Shown one piece after another: positions 35,950 through 43,100 of a stretch of 64,000 nucleotides of DNA. Origin of the DNA: Tistrella mobilis (GTDB taxonomy: Bacteria > Pseudomonadota > Alphaproteobacteria > Tistrellales > Tistrellaceae); NCBI RefSeq assembly GCF_041468085.1, contig NZ_CP121014.1, positions 310,001 to 374,000 on the forward strand. The letters run 5' to 3'. The number at the start of each line of letters is the position of its first letter. Position 1 is the first letter of the stretch. The notes below the pieces were generated by a model. That model had not been told where the DNA came from. It did not search any database and worked only from the letters and a program-made list of their open reading frames with translations. Both the position numbers and the translations under genes were made by a program.

Positions 35950-37456
35950 ATTTCCATGCTCTCACGATCGTCTGCAATTCCTCAACGCTGAAATTATGGT
36001 ACCGGCGTTGCTCGAATCCCGTAGTAAATTCGAGATTCTTCAATTTCTGTTGCAGGCTGCTGCTACGTAGGGACTTGATCCGCACCTTCAGTTCCCGGTC
36101 CAGCTGTTGGAGGCTTGTCAGGTCGGTGGCGATCGAGTTGTTGTAGTAGATGCCGGTAACCGCGCAAGATTTGCTGTTTTTAAGCCGCGTGTTGCCGGTC
36201 AGGAATTTGATTCGCGAGATCAATTTGCGGTAGGCGCACCGCGGACGCAACGGCCTCTCCCGCTGATATTCATTGAATGCGATTTCCATCCGCGCACGAT
36301 ATTTTTTTATCTTCGTCGTGCTAGGTGAAATCTCGCATCCTTTAGAGTCTATGTTGAATTTGTAACCGAGATACTCAAAATGTTGCGAACTCTGGTCCGG
36401 AAAAGCAAATTCGTGCGTCTTCTCTGCATTGTGCGTAAGCCCGTTCTTGCCGAAGATGTCGATGATCCGGTCCTTGTAGGAGCCGAAGCTGTCGCCAGCC
36501 GGGGGCCGTGCAAAGACAGCCACGATATCATCGACGAACCGGCAATAAAGAACCAGACCGGGGATTGCCCGGATCGCGCTATCAATGGGGCGCAGGTAAA
36601 ATTCGGCGAGGTAGGCACTGATACCCACCCCGCGTGGTATGCCGACTGTAGCGTCGGATTTCACGCCATAGGATTCCAGGATCTGTTTGATGTACTTCTT
36701 CGATGCCGGGCTTAGGAGCTGGTCGCCGTCGAGCTTTTCGAGAAGCTTCTTTCTGTCGATACTTTCGTAGAAAGAAGAAATATCGGTTCGGACCAACTCG
36801 AAGGGGAAGGGGCTGCCCAGCATGTCGCGAACTTGACAGACAAGGTCGTGCCGATTTGCTGGTTTAACTTTATAGATCTTATTGATATTACGTTGCAGTT
36901 GCTTGATGACAAAAAATGTCTCAGGCTCTGCATCGATACAAAACACCGGTTTTCCATTCGGGCCGTCTTTTTTAGACAGCTCGATCTTGAAGCTGGACTT
37001 GAGGACTTTATGGCTCAACTCATCCATCAGGGCATCGATGGCGGCCGATTTGTCCGCCTTAAGGGCGTTGAGTTCATTTTGCAGAACCAGCAACGTCGCT
37101 TCAAACTCTTTCACATTCATTGTCGCCCGGGCGGCGCGAAGATCACGAATGTCCTGCACCTTTGCGCGAACAGCAAGAGTGAGTGGTTTGAGCGAGGGAA
37201 AGTAACGGCTAACCAAGTCCAGGCCTTTGCGGTTCTCGGCGTCATAAATGCGGCGGAAGTTCTCCGCTGTGAACATCTGATCGAGCATTACTAAGGTAAC
37301 ATCCTGTGCTCGGTTGCGACGGTGTTCGAGAATAAAGTTGTCCCGCAAGGCTCCATTGCGGGTCTTCTGTGTAGGGATGTTTGTAGATTGAGCGCGGCTT
37401 ACAAGGAGCACATCCTGAGATGACGGTCGGCACTTTTTCCTAAGACGGGAGAACAT
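35942..37456 (-). CDS. drt3a: Defence reverse transcriptase Drt3a (UG3-like)
   Basis: A 504-residue reverse transcriptase. The N-terminal 180 residues include a helical region with LDQMFTAENFRRIYDAENRK. The RT core then shows motif A FELVRTDISSFYESID with Asp225, motif B VGIPRGVGISAYLAEFYL (about 271-288), motif C YCRFVDDIVAVF with FVDD at 307-310, and FEYLGYKFN beyond it. A basic helical C-terminus (about 370-504) is likely RNA-binding. It is the first gene of the two-RT operon. Catalytic residues are intact. The start at 37456 has a weak ribosome binding site. No tumour-like retron msr/msd pair is evident upstream, which argues against a retron. In DRT3 this subunit works with Drt3b and an ncRNA. 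Confidence 0.8.
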   Translation of the reverse strand: MFSRLRKKCRPSSQDVLLVSRAQSTNIPTQKTRNGALRDNFILEHRRNRAQDVTLVMLDQMFTAENFRRIYDAENRKGLDLVSRYFPSLKPLTLAVRAKVQDIRDLRAARATMNVKEFEATLLVLQNELNALKADKSAAIDALMDELSHKVLKSSFKIELSKKDGPNGKPVFCIDAEPETFFVIKQLQRNINKIYKVKPANRHDLVCQVRDMLGSPFPFELVRTDISSFYESIDRKKLLEKLDGDQLLSPASKKYIKQILESYGVKSDATVGIPRGVGISAYLAEFYLRPIDSAIRAIPGLVLYCRFVDDIVAVFARPPAGDSFGSYKDRIIDIFGKNGLTHNAEKTHEFAFPDQSSQHFEYLGYKFNIDSKGCEISPSTTKIKKYRARMEIAFNEYQRERPLRPRCAYRKLISRIKFLTGNTRLKNSKSCAVTGIYYNNSIATDLTSLQQLDRELKVRIKSLRSSSLQQKLKNLEFTTGFEQRRYHNFSVEELQTIVRAWKYV

Positions 37457-37486
37457 CTCGCCAAACAGTAATTTTGAAACATCTTG

Positions 37487-37503
37487 AGTAGAAAAAGTCT
37501 ACT
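37487..37503. promoter_or_regulatory. Small inverted repeat in the drt3 leader
   Basis: AGTAGA and TCTACT flank a five-base A/G loop, 31 bases upstream of the drt3a ATG. It could be an operator or a leader hairpin. Confidence 0.3.
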
Positions 37504-37584
37504 GTTATTTTTCTCGAATGCATATCAGCAGCGGCGGTCGACGTTATAGGGCCCGAACCCAACCAACCTTCTGATAAGTGAGCA

Positions 37585-37625
37585 TCACGTGATTCTCGTG
37601 GCTCGCAACCACGAGGAATGTGATT
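37585..37625. other. Interrupted 15-bp hairpin upstream of drt3a
   Basis: ATCAC, ATTC and TCGTGG pair in order with CCACGA, GAAT and GTGAT around a seven-base loop, with small bulges. It lies about 130 bases before drt3a and just before the right-hand transposase remnant. It may be part of a 5' untranslated RNA, or a decayed insertion-sequence end. Confidence 0.4.
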
Positions 37626-37629
37626 GTCT

Positions 37630-37901
37630 CAGTTTTCTGGCTGTCGGACGAACAGTGGGCGCAGCTAGAACCGCACCTACCCAGGAACCAGCAGGGCGTC
37701 CGACATGCAGATGAGCGGCGGCTGATCGCAGGACCATCGGCGTAGTGCGGACCGTGTGTCGGTGGTGTGGCTGCCTGGCCGACCATGGGACTTCCTACAA
37801 TCGTCTATAATCCGCTACCGCGGATGGTCCGGGCGTCTTTCCTTGATAGACTGAGTGAAGGCCTTGGGGCCGTTCGACGCTATCAGACGCAAGTTGTGTG
37901 A
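37630..37901 (+). pseudogene. Degenerate IS5-family transposase, N-terminal part
   Basis: The plus strand reads LSDEQWAQLEPHLPRNQQG and then, after a frameshift, RTVCRWCGCLADHG. It returns to the first frame as PTIVYNPLPRM, ending at a stop at 37899-37901. LSDxQWxxLEPxLP and RTGCRWxDxPxxYGPxxTVYNRF are the standard N-terminal blocks of IS5-family transposases. The orientation is opposite to the C-terminal fragment at 33385, so the two are not halves of one simple element. Confidence 0.75.
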
Positions 37902-38140
37902 AGGCTCGGCCTACCGGCGCTGCACATGGGGGAAGAAGGGGGCAAACGTTCAGGCGATCGGCAGGTCGCGGGGGCGAGCCATAAATCTACCTCCTGACGG
38001 ATATGCAAGGATTTCAATCATCTCGCACCCCGCCATGACGATCTCATCGTTATCGTCGCATTCTGGGGAGATGGAGCCTGGGGCCGAGGAGCGTGTTTCT
38101 GCAATCTTCAGGCCGGCAATATCGTTCGCCGCGGGAAATG
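37902..38140. other. Decayed intergenic stretch beside the defence island
   Basis: No intact gene is recognised. On the minus strand AGGAGG sits seven bases before an ATG at about 37980 that opens MARPRDLPIA and then stops. This looks like the first codons of a gene cut off by the neighbouring insertion remnant. A 69-codon minus-strand frame spanning 37950-38159 has no family signal. Confidence 0.4.
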
Positions 38141-38326
38141 TTATGGCCTGGAACCGCACCCCATCCGCCCCTCCAGCATGATCCGGATCTCTTCGAACGC
38201 CGCTTCCCCGTCAATGGCGGGGCCGCTCGCAAGGCCTTCGTCCCACAGGCGCACGATCTCCCGGATTGCCCGGGTGCGGTCGTCCGCGGTGTCGTGGACA
38301 TCATCAATCGGCGGATCGCCTGCCAT
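38141..38326 (-). CDS. Small antitoxin-like protein
   Basis: A 61-residue acidic protein. RTRAIREIVRLWDEGLASGP, then EAAFEEIRIMLEGR, is the spacing typical of the helical C-terminal half of ParD-like antitoxins (helix, GxxSGPxxxxEexF, helix). It resembles the protein at 1625-1783 in layout (helix, GxxxG, DEVF/EAAF, helix). No ParE/RelE toxin frame is identifiable downstream, where the sequence is decayed. If real, it is a remnant or orphan antitoxin. Confidence 0.45.
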   Translation of the reverse strand: MAGDPPIDDVHDTADDRTRAIREIVRLWDEGLASGPAIDGEAAFEEIRIMLEGRMGCGSRP

Positions 38327-38401
38327 CGGGCCTGTTCCCTGGAATGAGCGTCGCCTGAACAGCCTAACACGCCCGTGGCATCTGCGAGGAGGCCCCACCC
38401 G

Positions 38402-38433
38402 AAAAAAGCCCGGCTCCCCAAGGGTGTCCGGGC
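38402..38433 (-). terminator. Terminator of the PRC-barrel gene
   Basis: On the minus strand GCCCGG and CCGGGC close a stem-loop containing a further CCC/GGG pairing, followed by six T. It lies about 70 bases beyond the PRC-barrel stop. Confidence 0.85.
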
Positions 38434-38504
38434 CTTCCTCCACCGATCGGCACGGCGAGGGCGGGGCTGCGCTTTGGCCGTGCCGATCTCGGGTAAGACG
38501 AAGA

Positions 38505-38876
38505 TCAGATCCAGTAGGGCGGCACGCCGTAATGGCGGTGGACCGATTCCTCATAGGTCCGGTCATAGAGCCGCCGCTCGTCGCCGCGATCATAGGTCGG
38601 GGCGTTTTCAAGCTGATCGCGGGTCAGATTGACCAGATAACCTTCTTTTGAGGTATCATATTTCAGCACCTCCCAGGGAACCGGGTGGTACTTCTCGCCG
38701 ATGCCGAGAAAGCCGCCGAACGAGATTACCGCGTAAGCCACGCGACCGTTCAGCTTGTTGAGCATCACGCCGTAGACCGAGCCGATCTTCTCGCCGTCGG
38801 CCCCATACACTGATGTGCCCTCGACCCGGTCGGCCGAGATGAGGTTCGAGGTTTCGGTCGTCGCAGGGGTCGCCAT
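38505..38876 (-). CDS. PRC-barrel domain protein
   Basis: A 123-residue soluble protein. Residues 12-90 form a PRC barrel: LISADRVEGTSVYGADGEKI, then GSVYGVMLNKLNGRVAYAV, GIGEKYHPVPWEVLKYD and YLVNLTRDQLENAP. Stand-alone PRC-barrel proteins are common in alphaproteobacteria, often stress-related and of unknown mechanism. The C-terminal tail is Tyr/Arg-rich (YDRTYEESVHRHYGVPPYW). GGAAGGA precedes ATG 38876. It is monocistronic and divergent from a Crp/Fnr gene, with a perfect palindrome between them. Confidence 0.9.
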   Translation of the reverse strand: MATPATTETSNLISADRVEGTSVYGADGEKIGSVYGVMLNKLNGRVAYAVISFGGFLGIGEKYHPVPWEVLKYDTSKEGYLVNLTRDQLENAPTYDRGDERRLYDRTYEESVHRHYGVPPYWI

Positions 38877-38961
38877 GGGAGCGTCCTTCCTCTTGCTGTC
38901 CATGCCCACCGGCTGGCGGGTACGGACGGCTCAACACTTGCCCGCATCTTTTGTTCCGGGC

Positions 38962-38977
38962 TTTAAACCGGTTTAAA
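38962..38977. promoter_or_regulatory. Perfect 16-bp palindrome in a divergent promoter region
   Basis: TTTAAACCGGTTTAAA lies 85 bases upstream of the PRC-barrel start and about 140 upstream of the Crp/Fnr-type gene. It is AT-rich at the ends in otherwise GC-rich DNA. It is a likely regulator site; it does not match the Fnr or Crp consensus. Confidence 0.5.
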
Positions 38978-39116
38978 CCCTGACATTTATTTTCGGCTGG
39001 CCTGGACTGTTAAAACATGTCATTTTGCATCAGATGCAGAGATTTCGGAACCAGAATGCCGGTATGCTACTTACAAAAAAAGGTATCTACGAACTGTGGC
39101 ACGGGCGAATCCTCGT

Positions 39117-39905
39117 ATGAGAGATCTTTATACAAGAAAATCACCGCGATCGGGTGACTGCCTCATCGATAAGATGGGGTATTATCTTGAGCTTTCCCGA
39201 CAGGATGTGGAACACCTCACCGATCTTCAGCGCCAGGAACAGACATGGCGGATCCGGGATGTGGTGCGCGAGATGGGCGCCCCCACGGAAATGTTCTATG
39301 TCGTCAAGACCGGCTGGTGTTTTTCCTACACCATCATGGCCGATGGCCGCCGGCAGGTGCTTCAGATCCATCATCCGGGCGATGTGATCGGCATTCCCGA
39401 CATCGCCTATGAACATGCCGTCACCGGCCTGCAGGCGGCGACCGACCTTTGTCTCTGCCCGTTCCCGAAAAGCCGGCTGGACACGATCTTCACCGACAGC
39501 CCCAGGCTGACCGCGCTGATCATGACGCTCGGCATGATCGACCATGTGGTTCTGCTCGACCGGATCCGCACCATCGGCCGGATGAATGCCGATGAGCGGG
39601 TGGCGCATTTCCTGCTCGAAATCCTCAGCCGGCTGCGCATCACCAACCCCGATGTCGGCGACAGTTTCGAACTGCCGCTCAGCCAGGAGCTGATCGGCGA
39701 CACGCTGGGGCTGACCAATGTCTATGTCAGCCGCACCCTGTCGCTGATGGAACGCGCCGGGCTGATCGAGCGCATCGACCGCTCGATCCGCATCGCCGAC
39801 GAGCAGGGCCTGCGCGACATGGCGGATTTCCAGGACCGCTATTACCGCATCGACACCTCGTGGTTCCCGGGCGGCACGCTGGAGAAGCTGTCGGCGGGCG
39901 CCTGA
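39117..39905 (+). CDS. Crp/Fnr-family transcriptional regulator
   Basis: A 262-residue regulator with a cyclic-nucleotide-binding-type sensor domain (about 15-140: FYVVKTGWCFSYTIMADGRR, QVLQIHHPGDVIGIPDIAY) and a winged helix (about 165-240: LSQELIGDTLGLTNVYVSRT). Sequence between the domains is the usual dimer helix. The N-terminal cysteine cluster of Fnr is absent; isolated cysteines occur in GDCLID and LCLCPF. A GTG start at 39096 would add seven residues. The gene precedes the ATPase-PIN-ligase cassette by about 110 bases on the same strand, but I see no proof that it controls it. Confidence 0.88.
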   Translation: MRDLYTRKSPRSGDCLIDKMGYYLELSRQDVEHLTDLQRQEQTWRIRDVVREMGAPTEMFYVVKTGWCFSYTIMADGRRQVLQIHHPGDVIGIPDIAYEHAVTGLQAATDLCLCPFPKSRLDTIFTDSPRLTALIMTLGMIDHVVLLDRIRTIGRMNADERVAHFLLEILSRLRITNPDVGDSFELPLSQELIGDTLGLTNVYVSRTLSLMERAGLIERIDRSIRIADEQGLRDMADFQDRYYRIDTSWFPGGTLEKLSAGA

Positions 39906-40012
39906 GCCGCCGCCGTCAGGCTGCGACCCCGGGTCCTCTGGCCATGGGCGGGCGGGCTTGATAGGGTCGGCCCGTTCCGCATCATGCGGACCCGGCCGGA
40001 GATCTGCCCCCC

Positions 40013-41248
40013 ATGTACACCACCATCCGTCTGCGCAATGTCAGGGCCTGGGCCGATAGCGGCGAGATCGCTCTGGCCCCGCTCACCCTGTTCTACGGCG
40101 CCAATGGTGCCGGCAAAAGCAGCATCGCCCAGGCGCTCGACGCGCTGGCCCGCATCGCCGGGCGTGGTCTTACCGATCCGGCGGCCCTGGTCGCCGCCCT
40201 GCCGGGCGATGCCGTGCACGACATGATCCGCGACCGCGACGCCCGGCGGCTGATCGGCATCGATCTGGCCTGGCAGCCGGATGCATCGATGCAGGCGGCC
40301 CTGGTGCAGGGCGCGCGCCGGCTGGCGGTGTCGGTTGAACTGGGCCTCGATCCGGCCGGCCGGCCGCGGCTGCACGGGCTTCACTGGACCGTGACCGACA
40401 GGGCCGACCGCCCGCTGCGGGTGGTGGCGGTTCATGACGGCAACCCCGTGGACAAGGATGCCGCTGCCATCGATGTGCTGGCCGCCGCCACCGCCGCCGC
40501 GGCCGGCCGTTTCGTGATGCTGGGCCCCCTGCGCGCCCGGCCGCGGCGCAGCTATGCCGTGCCGGCGCGGGTGCCGGCGGGCGTGGGGCCGCGCGGGCAG
40601 GGCGCCGTGCCGGCCATGGCCGCGGCCGACCGCGCCGGCCGTCGGCTGTCGGTGGACGATGGGGCGGAGCGCGGCTTTGCCGATGTCATTTCCGACCGTC
40701 TGGCGGCCCTGGGGCTGGTGGAAGGCGTGGACCTGGTCGATGCCCCGGGCGGGGTGGCGCTGATGGCCCGCGGCCGGCGCGGCGGCCAAGCCCCCTTTGC
40801 CGAAGCCGGGTTCGGCCTGTCGCAGGTATTGCCGGCGGCGGTTGCGGCCTTTCTGGTGCCGGCGGGCTCCACGCTCTGGCTGGAACAGCCCGAACTGCAC
40901 CTGCATGCCGCCGCCCAGGCGGGGCTGGGCGATCTGCTGATCGATGCGCTCGACGCCCGCGAGGGCGGCCGCGCGCGCCGGCTTCAGATCCTGGTCGAAA
41001 CCCATTCCGAACCGCTGCTGAACCGCATCCAGCGGCGCATCGCCGAGGCGCGGCTGGATGCGGAGCGGGTGGCGGTGCACTGGTGCCCGGGCACGGTGCC
41101 GGCCACGATCGAGCGGCTGGAGATGGACGAGACCGGCGAGATCCTGAACTGGCCCGACGATGTTTTCGGCGACGAGATGGCCGATGTCACCGCCCGCGCG
41201 GTGGCGGCTGCCGCCCGGCGCAAGGCGCGCCGGGAGGGCGGGGCATGA
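40013..41248 (+). CDS. OLD/DUF3696-like SMC-type ATPase (cassette gene 1)
   Basis: A 411-residue ATPase of the ABC/SMC superfamily. It starts IRLRNVRAWADSGEIALAPL, has Walker A GANGAGKSS (29-37), an ABC-signature-like GFGLSQVLP (266-274), Walker B LWLEQPELHLH (288-298) and an H-loop ETHSE with His331. The EQPELHLH and ETHSE pattern is that of OLD and DUF3696 ATPases, but the TOPRIM nuclease domain of OLD is missing. Such ATPases are the sensor or switch half of several two-gene defence systems (Gabija, PARIS, Septu-like). Its stop overlaps the next start (ATGA). The gene has native-like high GC. A sensor or regulator role for the linked nuclease is inferred. Confidence 0.8.
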   Translation: MYTTIRLRNVRAWADSGEIALAPLTLFYGANGAGKSSIAQALDALARIAGRGLTDPAALVAALPGDAVHDMIRDRDARRLIGIDLAWQPDASMQAALVQGARRLAVSVELGLDPAGRPRLHGLHWTVTDRADRPLRVVAVHDGNPVDKDAAAIDVLAAATAAAAGRFVMLGPLRARPRRSYAVPARVPAGVGPRGQGAVPAMAAADRAGRRLSVDDGAERGFADVISDRLAALGLVEGVDLVDAPGGVALMARGRRGGQAPFAEAGFGLSQVLPAAVAAFLVPAGSTLWLEQPELHLHAAAQAGLGDLLIDALDAREGGRARRLQILVETHSEPLLNRIQRRIAEARLDAERVAVHWCPGTVPATIERLEMDETGEILNWPDDVFGDEMADVTARAVAAAARRKARREGGA

Positions 41249-41775
41249 GCGAGGGACGCATGCCCGGCCCGCGGTGGATCATCGACACCAATGTTCTGCT
41301 GATCGCCAACGGCGCCCATGACGATGTCGGGCCCGACTGCGTGGCGGCCTGCGCGCTCACCCTGCAGGAGATCCTGCAATCCGGCCGGGTGGTGATCGAT
41401 GACGGCTGGGCGATCCTGGAGGAATACGGCCACAAGCTGCGCCCCAATCGCGGCAAGGGGCCGGGGGATGTGTTCCTGAAATGGCTGCTGCGCCAGACGG
41501 GCAATCCGGCGCGCTGCGAACAGGTGGCCATCACCCCCGACGAGGCCCGGGGCTGGGCCGAATTCCCCGACGATCCGGCCCTTGGCAATTTCGATCCGCC
41601 CGACCGGAAATTCGTCGCCGTGGCCGCAGCCCATCCCGCCCATCCGCCGATCCTGCAGGCGGCGGATTCGAAATGGCTCGACTGGGCGCCGGATCTGGCG
41701 CATCACGGGGTGGAGGTCCGCTTCATCTGCAAGGATGAGGCGCAGCGTTTCCACCACAACAAGTTCGGCCGATGA
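41245..41775 (+). CDS. PIN-domain ribonuclease-like protein (cassette gene 2)
   Basis: A 176-residue protein matching the PIN fold: WIIDTNVLLIAN with Asp14, an acidic helix position Glu42 (LQEIL), then PDRKFVAVAA with Asp120 and AADSKWLDW with Asp141. These four acids are those that bind the metal in PIN nucleases, most of which cut RNA. It is longer than VapC toxins (about 130-140). Both ends overlap neighbours by ATGA, so it is strictly coupled to the ATPase and the ligase. No VapB-like antitoxin accompanies it; control may instead come from the ATPase. Confidence 0.75.
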   Translation: MSEGRMPGPRWIIDTNVLLIANGAHDDVGPDCVAACALTLQEILQSGRVVIDDGWAILEEYGHKLRPNRGKGPGDVFLKWLLRQTGNPARCEQVAITPDEARGWAEFPDDPALGNFDPPDRKFVAVAAAHPAHPPILQAADSKWLDWAPDLAHHGVEVRFICKDEAQRFHHNKFGR

Positions 41776-42464
41776 CAGGGTTCTTCCGCTTTCCCCAGAC
41801 CGCCCATGTCGCCTGGCTGGGGGCAGGCGCGCCGCGCGACGACAAGCTGCTCTCGCCCGACGAGATCGATCACCTTCTGGATGGTCCGGTGGTGATCGAA
41901 GAGAAGGTCGACGGCGCCAATCTGGGCCTGTCGGTCGATCCCGACACCGGGCTGGTGCGCGCGCAGAACCGCGGCCAGTATCTTCATGCCCCCTTCACCG
42001 GCCAGTTCGAGCGGCTGGGCGACTGGCTGGCGCTGCATGAAGACCGGCTGTTCGATGCGCTGGCCATCGACCGGCTGATCCTGTTCGGCGAATGGCTGGC
42101 CGCCCGGCATTCCCTGGGCTATGACGCGCTGCCCGATCTGTTCCTGGCCTTCGACGTTTACGAGCGTGAAACCGGCCGCTTCCGCAGCACCACGGCCCGC
42201 AACCGCCTGGCGCAGCAGATCGGCATCGAAACCGTGCCCGCCCTGTTTACCGGCCGGGTCACCGACGGCGTCGCCGGGCTTCTGCGCATCCTGACCGGCG
42301 CCCGCAGCCGCTATCGCGACGGCCCGCCCGAAGGCATCGTGATCCGGCGCGAGGACGATACCCACCTCATCGCCCGCGCCAAGCTGGTCCGCGCCGATTT
42401 CACCCAGGCGATCGGCGAGCACTGGCGCCGCCGGGCGATCGAGTGGAACCGCGTACGACACTGA
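41772..42464 (+). CDS. RNA ligase family protein (cassette gene 3)
   Basis: A compact 230-residue nucleotidyltransferase. Motif I is EEKVDGAN with the AMP-accepting Lys45. Then come RAQNRGQ, motif III FGEWLAARHS (Glu107), motif IIIa FLAFDVYE, motif IV EGIVIR (187-192) and motif V AKLVR with Lys204. This is the complete adenylyltransferase set of Rnl2-like RNA ligases, with no OB-fold as in DNA ligases. It would seal 3'-OH/5'-phosphate RNA ends. The four-base overlap with the PIN gene suggests a break-and-seal pair. Stand-alone homologues of this ligase type occur in phages and bacteria; function here is inferred. Confidence 0.8.
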   Translation: MTGFFRFPQTAHVAWLGAGAPRDDKLLSPDEIDHLLDGPVVIEEKVDGANLGLSVDPDTGLVRAQNRGQYLHAPFTGQFERLGDWLALHEDRLFDALAIDRLILFGEWLAARHSLGYDALPDLFLAFDVYERETGRFRSTTARNRLAQQIGIETVPALFTGRVTDGVAGLLRILTGARSRYRDGPPEGIVIRREDDTHLIARAKLVRADFTQAIGEHWRRRAIEWNRVRH

Positions 42465-42474
42465 GCCGACCGCG

Positions 42475-42960
42475 TCACCCGCCCCCCACCGGCAAAACCC
42501 GCGAATACTTCACCTGCCCCAACGCAAAACTCGATTCGATCGAGCCCACCCCGTCCAGCTGGGTCAGCCGGTCCCTCAGAAACGCCTCGTAAGCCGCAAG
42601 GTCGGCGCAGACCACGCGCAGCAGGAAGTCGCGGGCGCCGGTCATCAGGTAACATTCCATCACCTCGGGCCAGGCGGTGATGGCGCGGGCGAAGGCGTCG
42701 AGTTCGGGGGCGCGCTGGCGTTCCAGTTTGATCGAGACGAAGACCGAAACCGGCAGGCCGACCGCGTTCTGGTTGACCAGCGCCGCATAGCCGGTGATCA
42801 CGCCGGCCTCTTCCAGCATCCGGATCCGGCGCAGGCAGGGGGAGGGGGAGAGGCCGACCTTGTCCGCCAGGGCCTGCACGGTGGTGCGGCCGTCTTCCTG
42901 CAGCGCCCTTAAGATCCGGCGGTCGACGGCGTCCAGATCGGCTTCGGCAGATGCTGCCAT
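42475..42960 (-). CDS. Lrp/AsnC-family regulator
   Basis: A 161-residue feast/famine regulator. The helix-turn-helix (about 10-60) has LDAVDRRILRALQEDGRTTV and VGLSPSPCLRRIRMLEE. The RAM ligand domain (about 75-150) has MTGARDFLLRVVC. It is divergent from the AceE/MdeB-like E1 gene with a 140-base spacer. In Pseudomonas putida an Lrp-type regulator (MdeR) controls the 2-oxobutyrate dehydrogenase MdeB, which supports a regulatory link here. Convergent with the RNA ligase (10-base gap). Confidence 0.9.
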   Translation of the reverse strand: MAASAEADLDAVDRRILRALQEDGRTTVQALADKVGLSPSPCLRRIRMLEEAGVITGYAALVNQNAVGLPVSVFVSIKLERQRAPELDAFARAITAWPEVMECYLMTGARDFLLRVVCADLAAYEAFLRDRLTQLDGVGSIESSFALGQVKYSRVLPVGGG

Positions 42961-42984
42961 GCGGGGGCCCCTTTTTAGCAGAAC

Positions 42985-42996
42985 ACTGCGTGCAGT
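42985..42996. promoter_or_regulatory. Short palindrome between Lrp and E1 genes
   Basis: ACTGC and GCAGT flank GT in the 140-base divergent spacer, 25 bases upstream of the lrp-like start. A plausible half of an Lrp-type site, but short. Confidence 0.3.
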
Positions 42997-43100
42997 CTGT
43001 CTTTGGGACCGAAAATAGGCAAGAACCGCTGCTCAACCCGGCGCAGAATAGGACGTTCGGTGGCAGAGGCCACCGGTGCGACGGGAGGAGTGAAACGCCC

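Noticed and set aside
35942-37456. Retron or group II intron origin of the RT genes
   Set aside because: No msr/msd inverted-repeat layout, no intron domain V-like structure or maturase/endonuclease motifs, and two different RTs are paired.
37950-38159. 69-codon minus-strand frame as a toxin partner of the antitoxin-like gene
   Set aside because: It overlaps the small antitoxin-like gene as a toxin gene might, but shows no ParE/RelE, PIN or other toxin motif.
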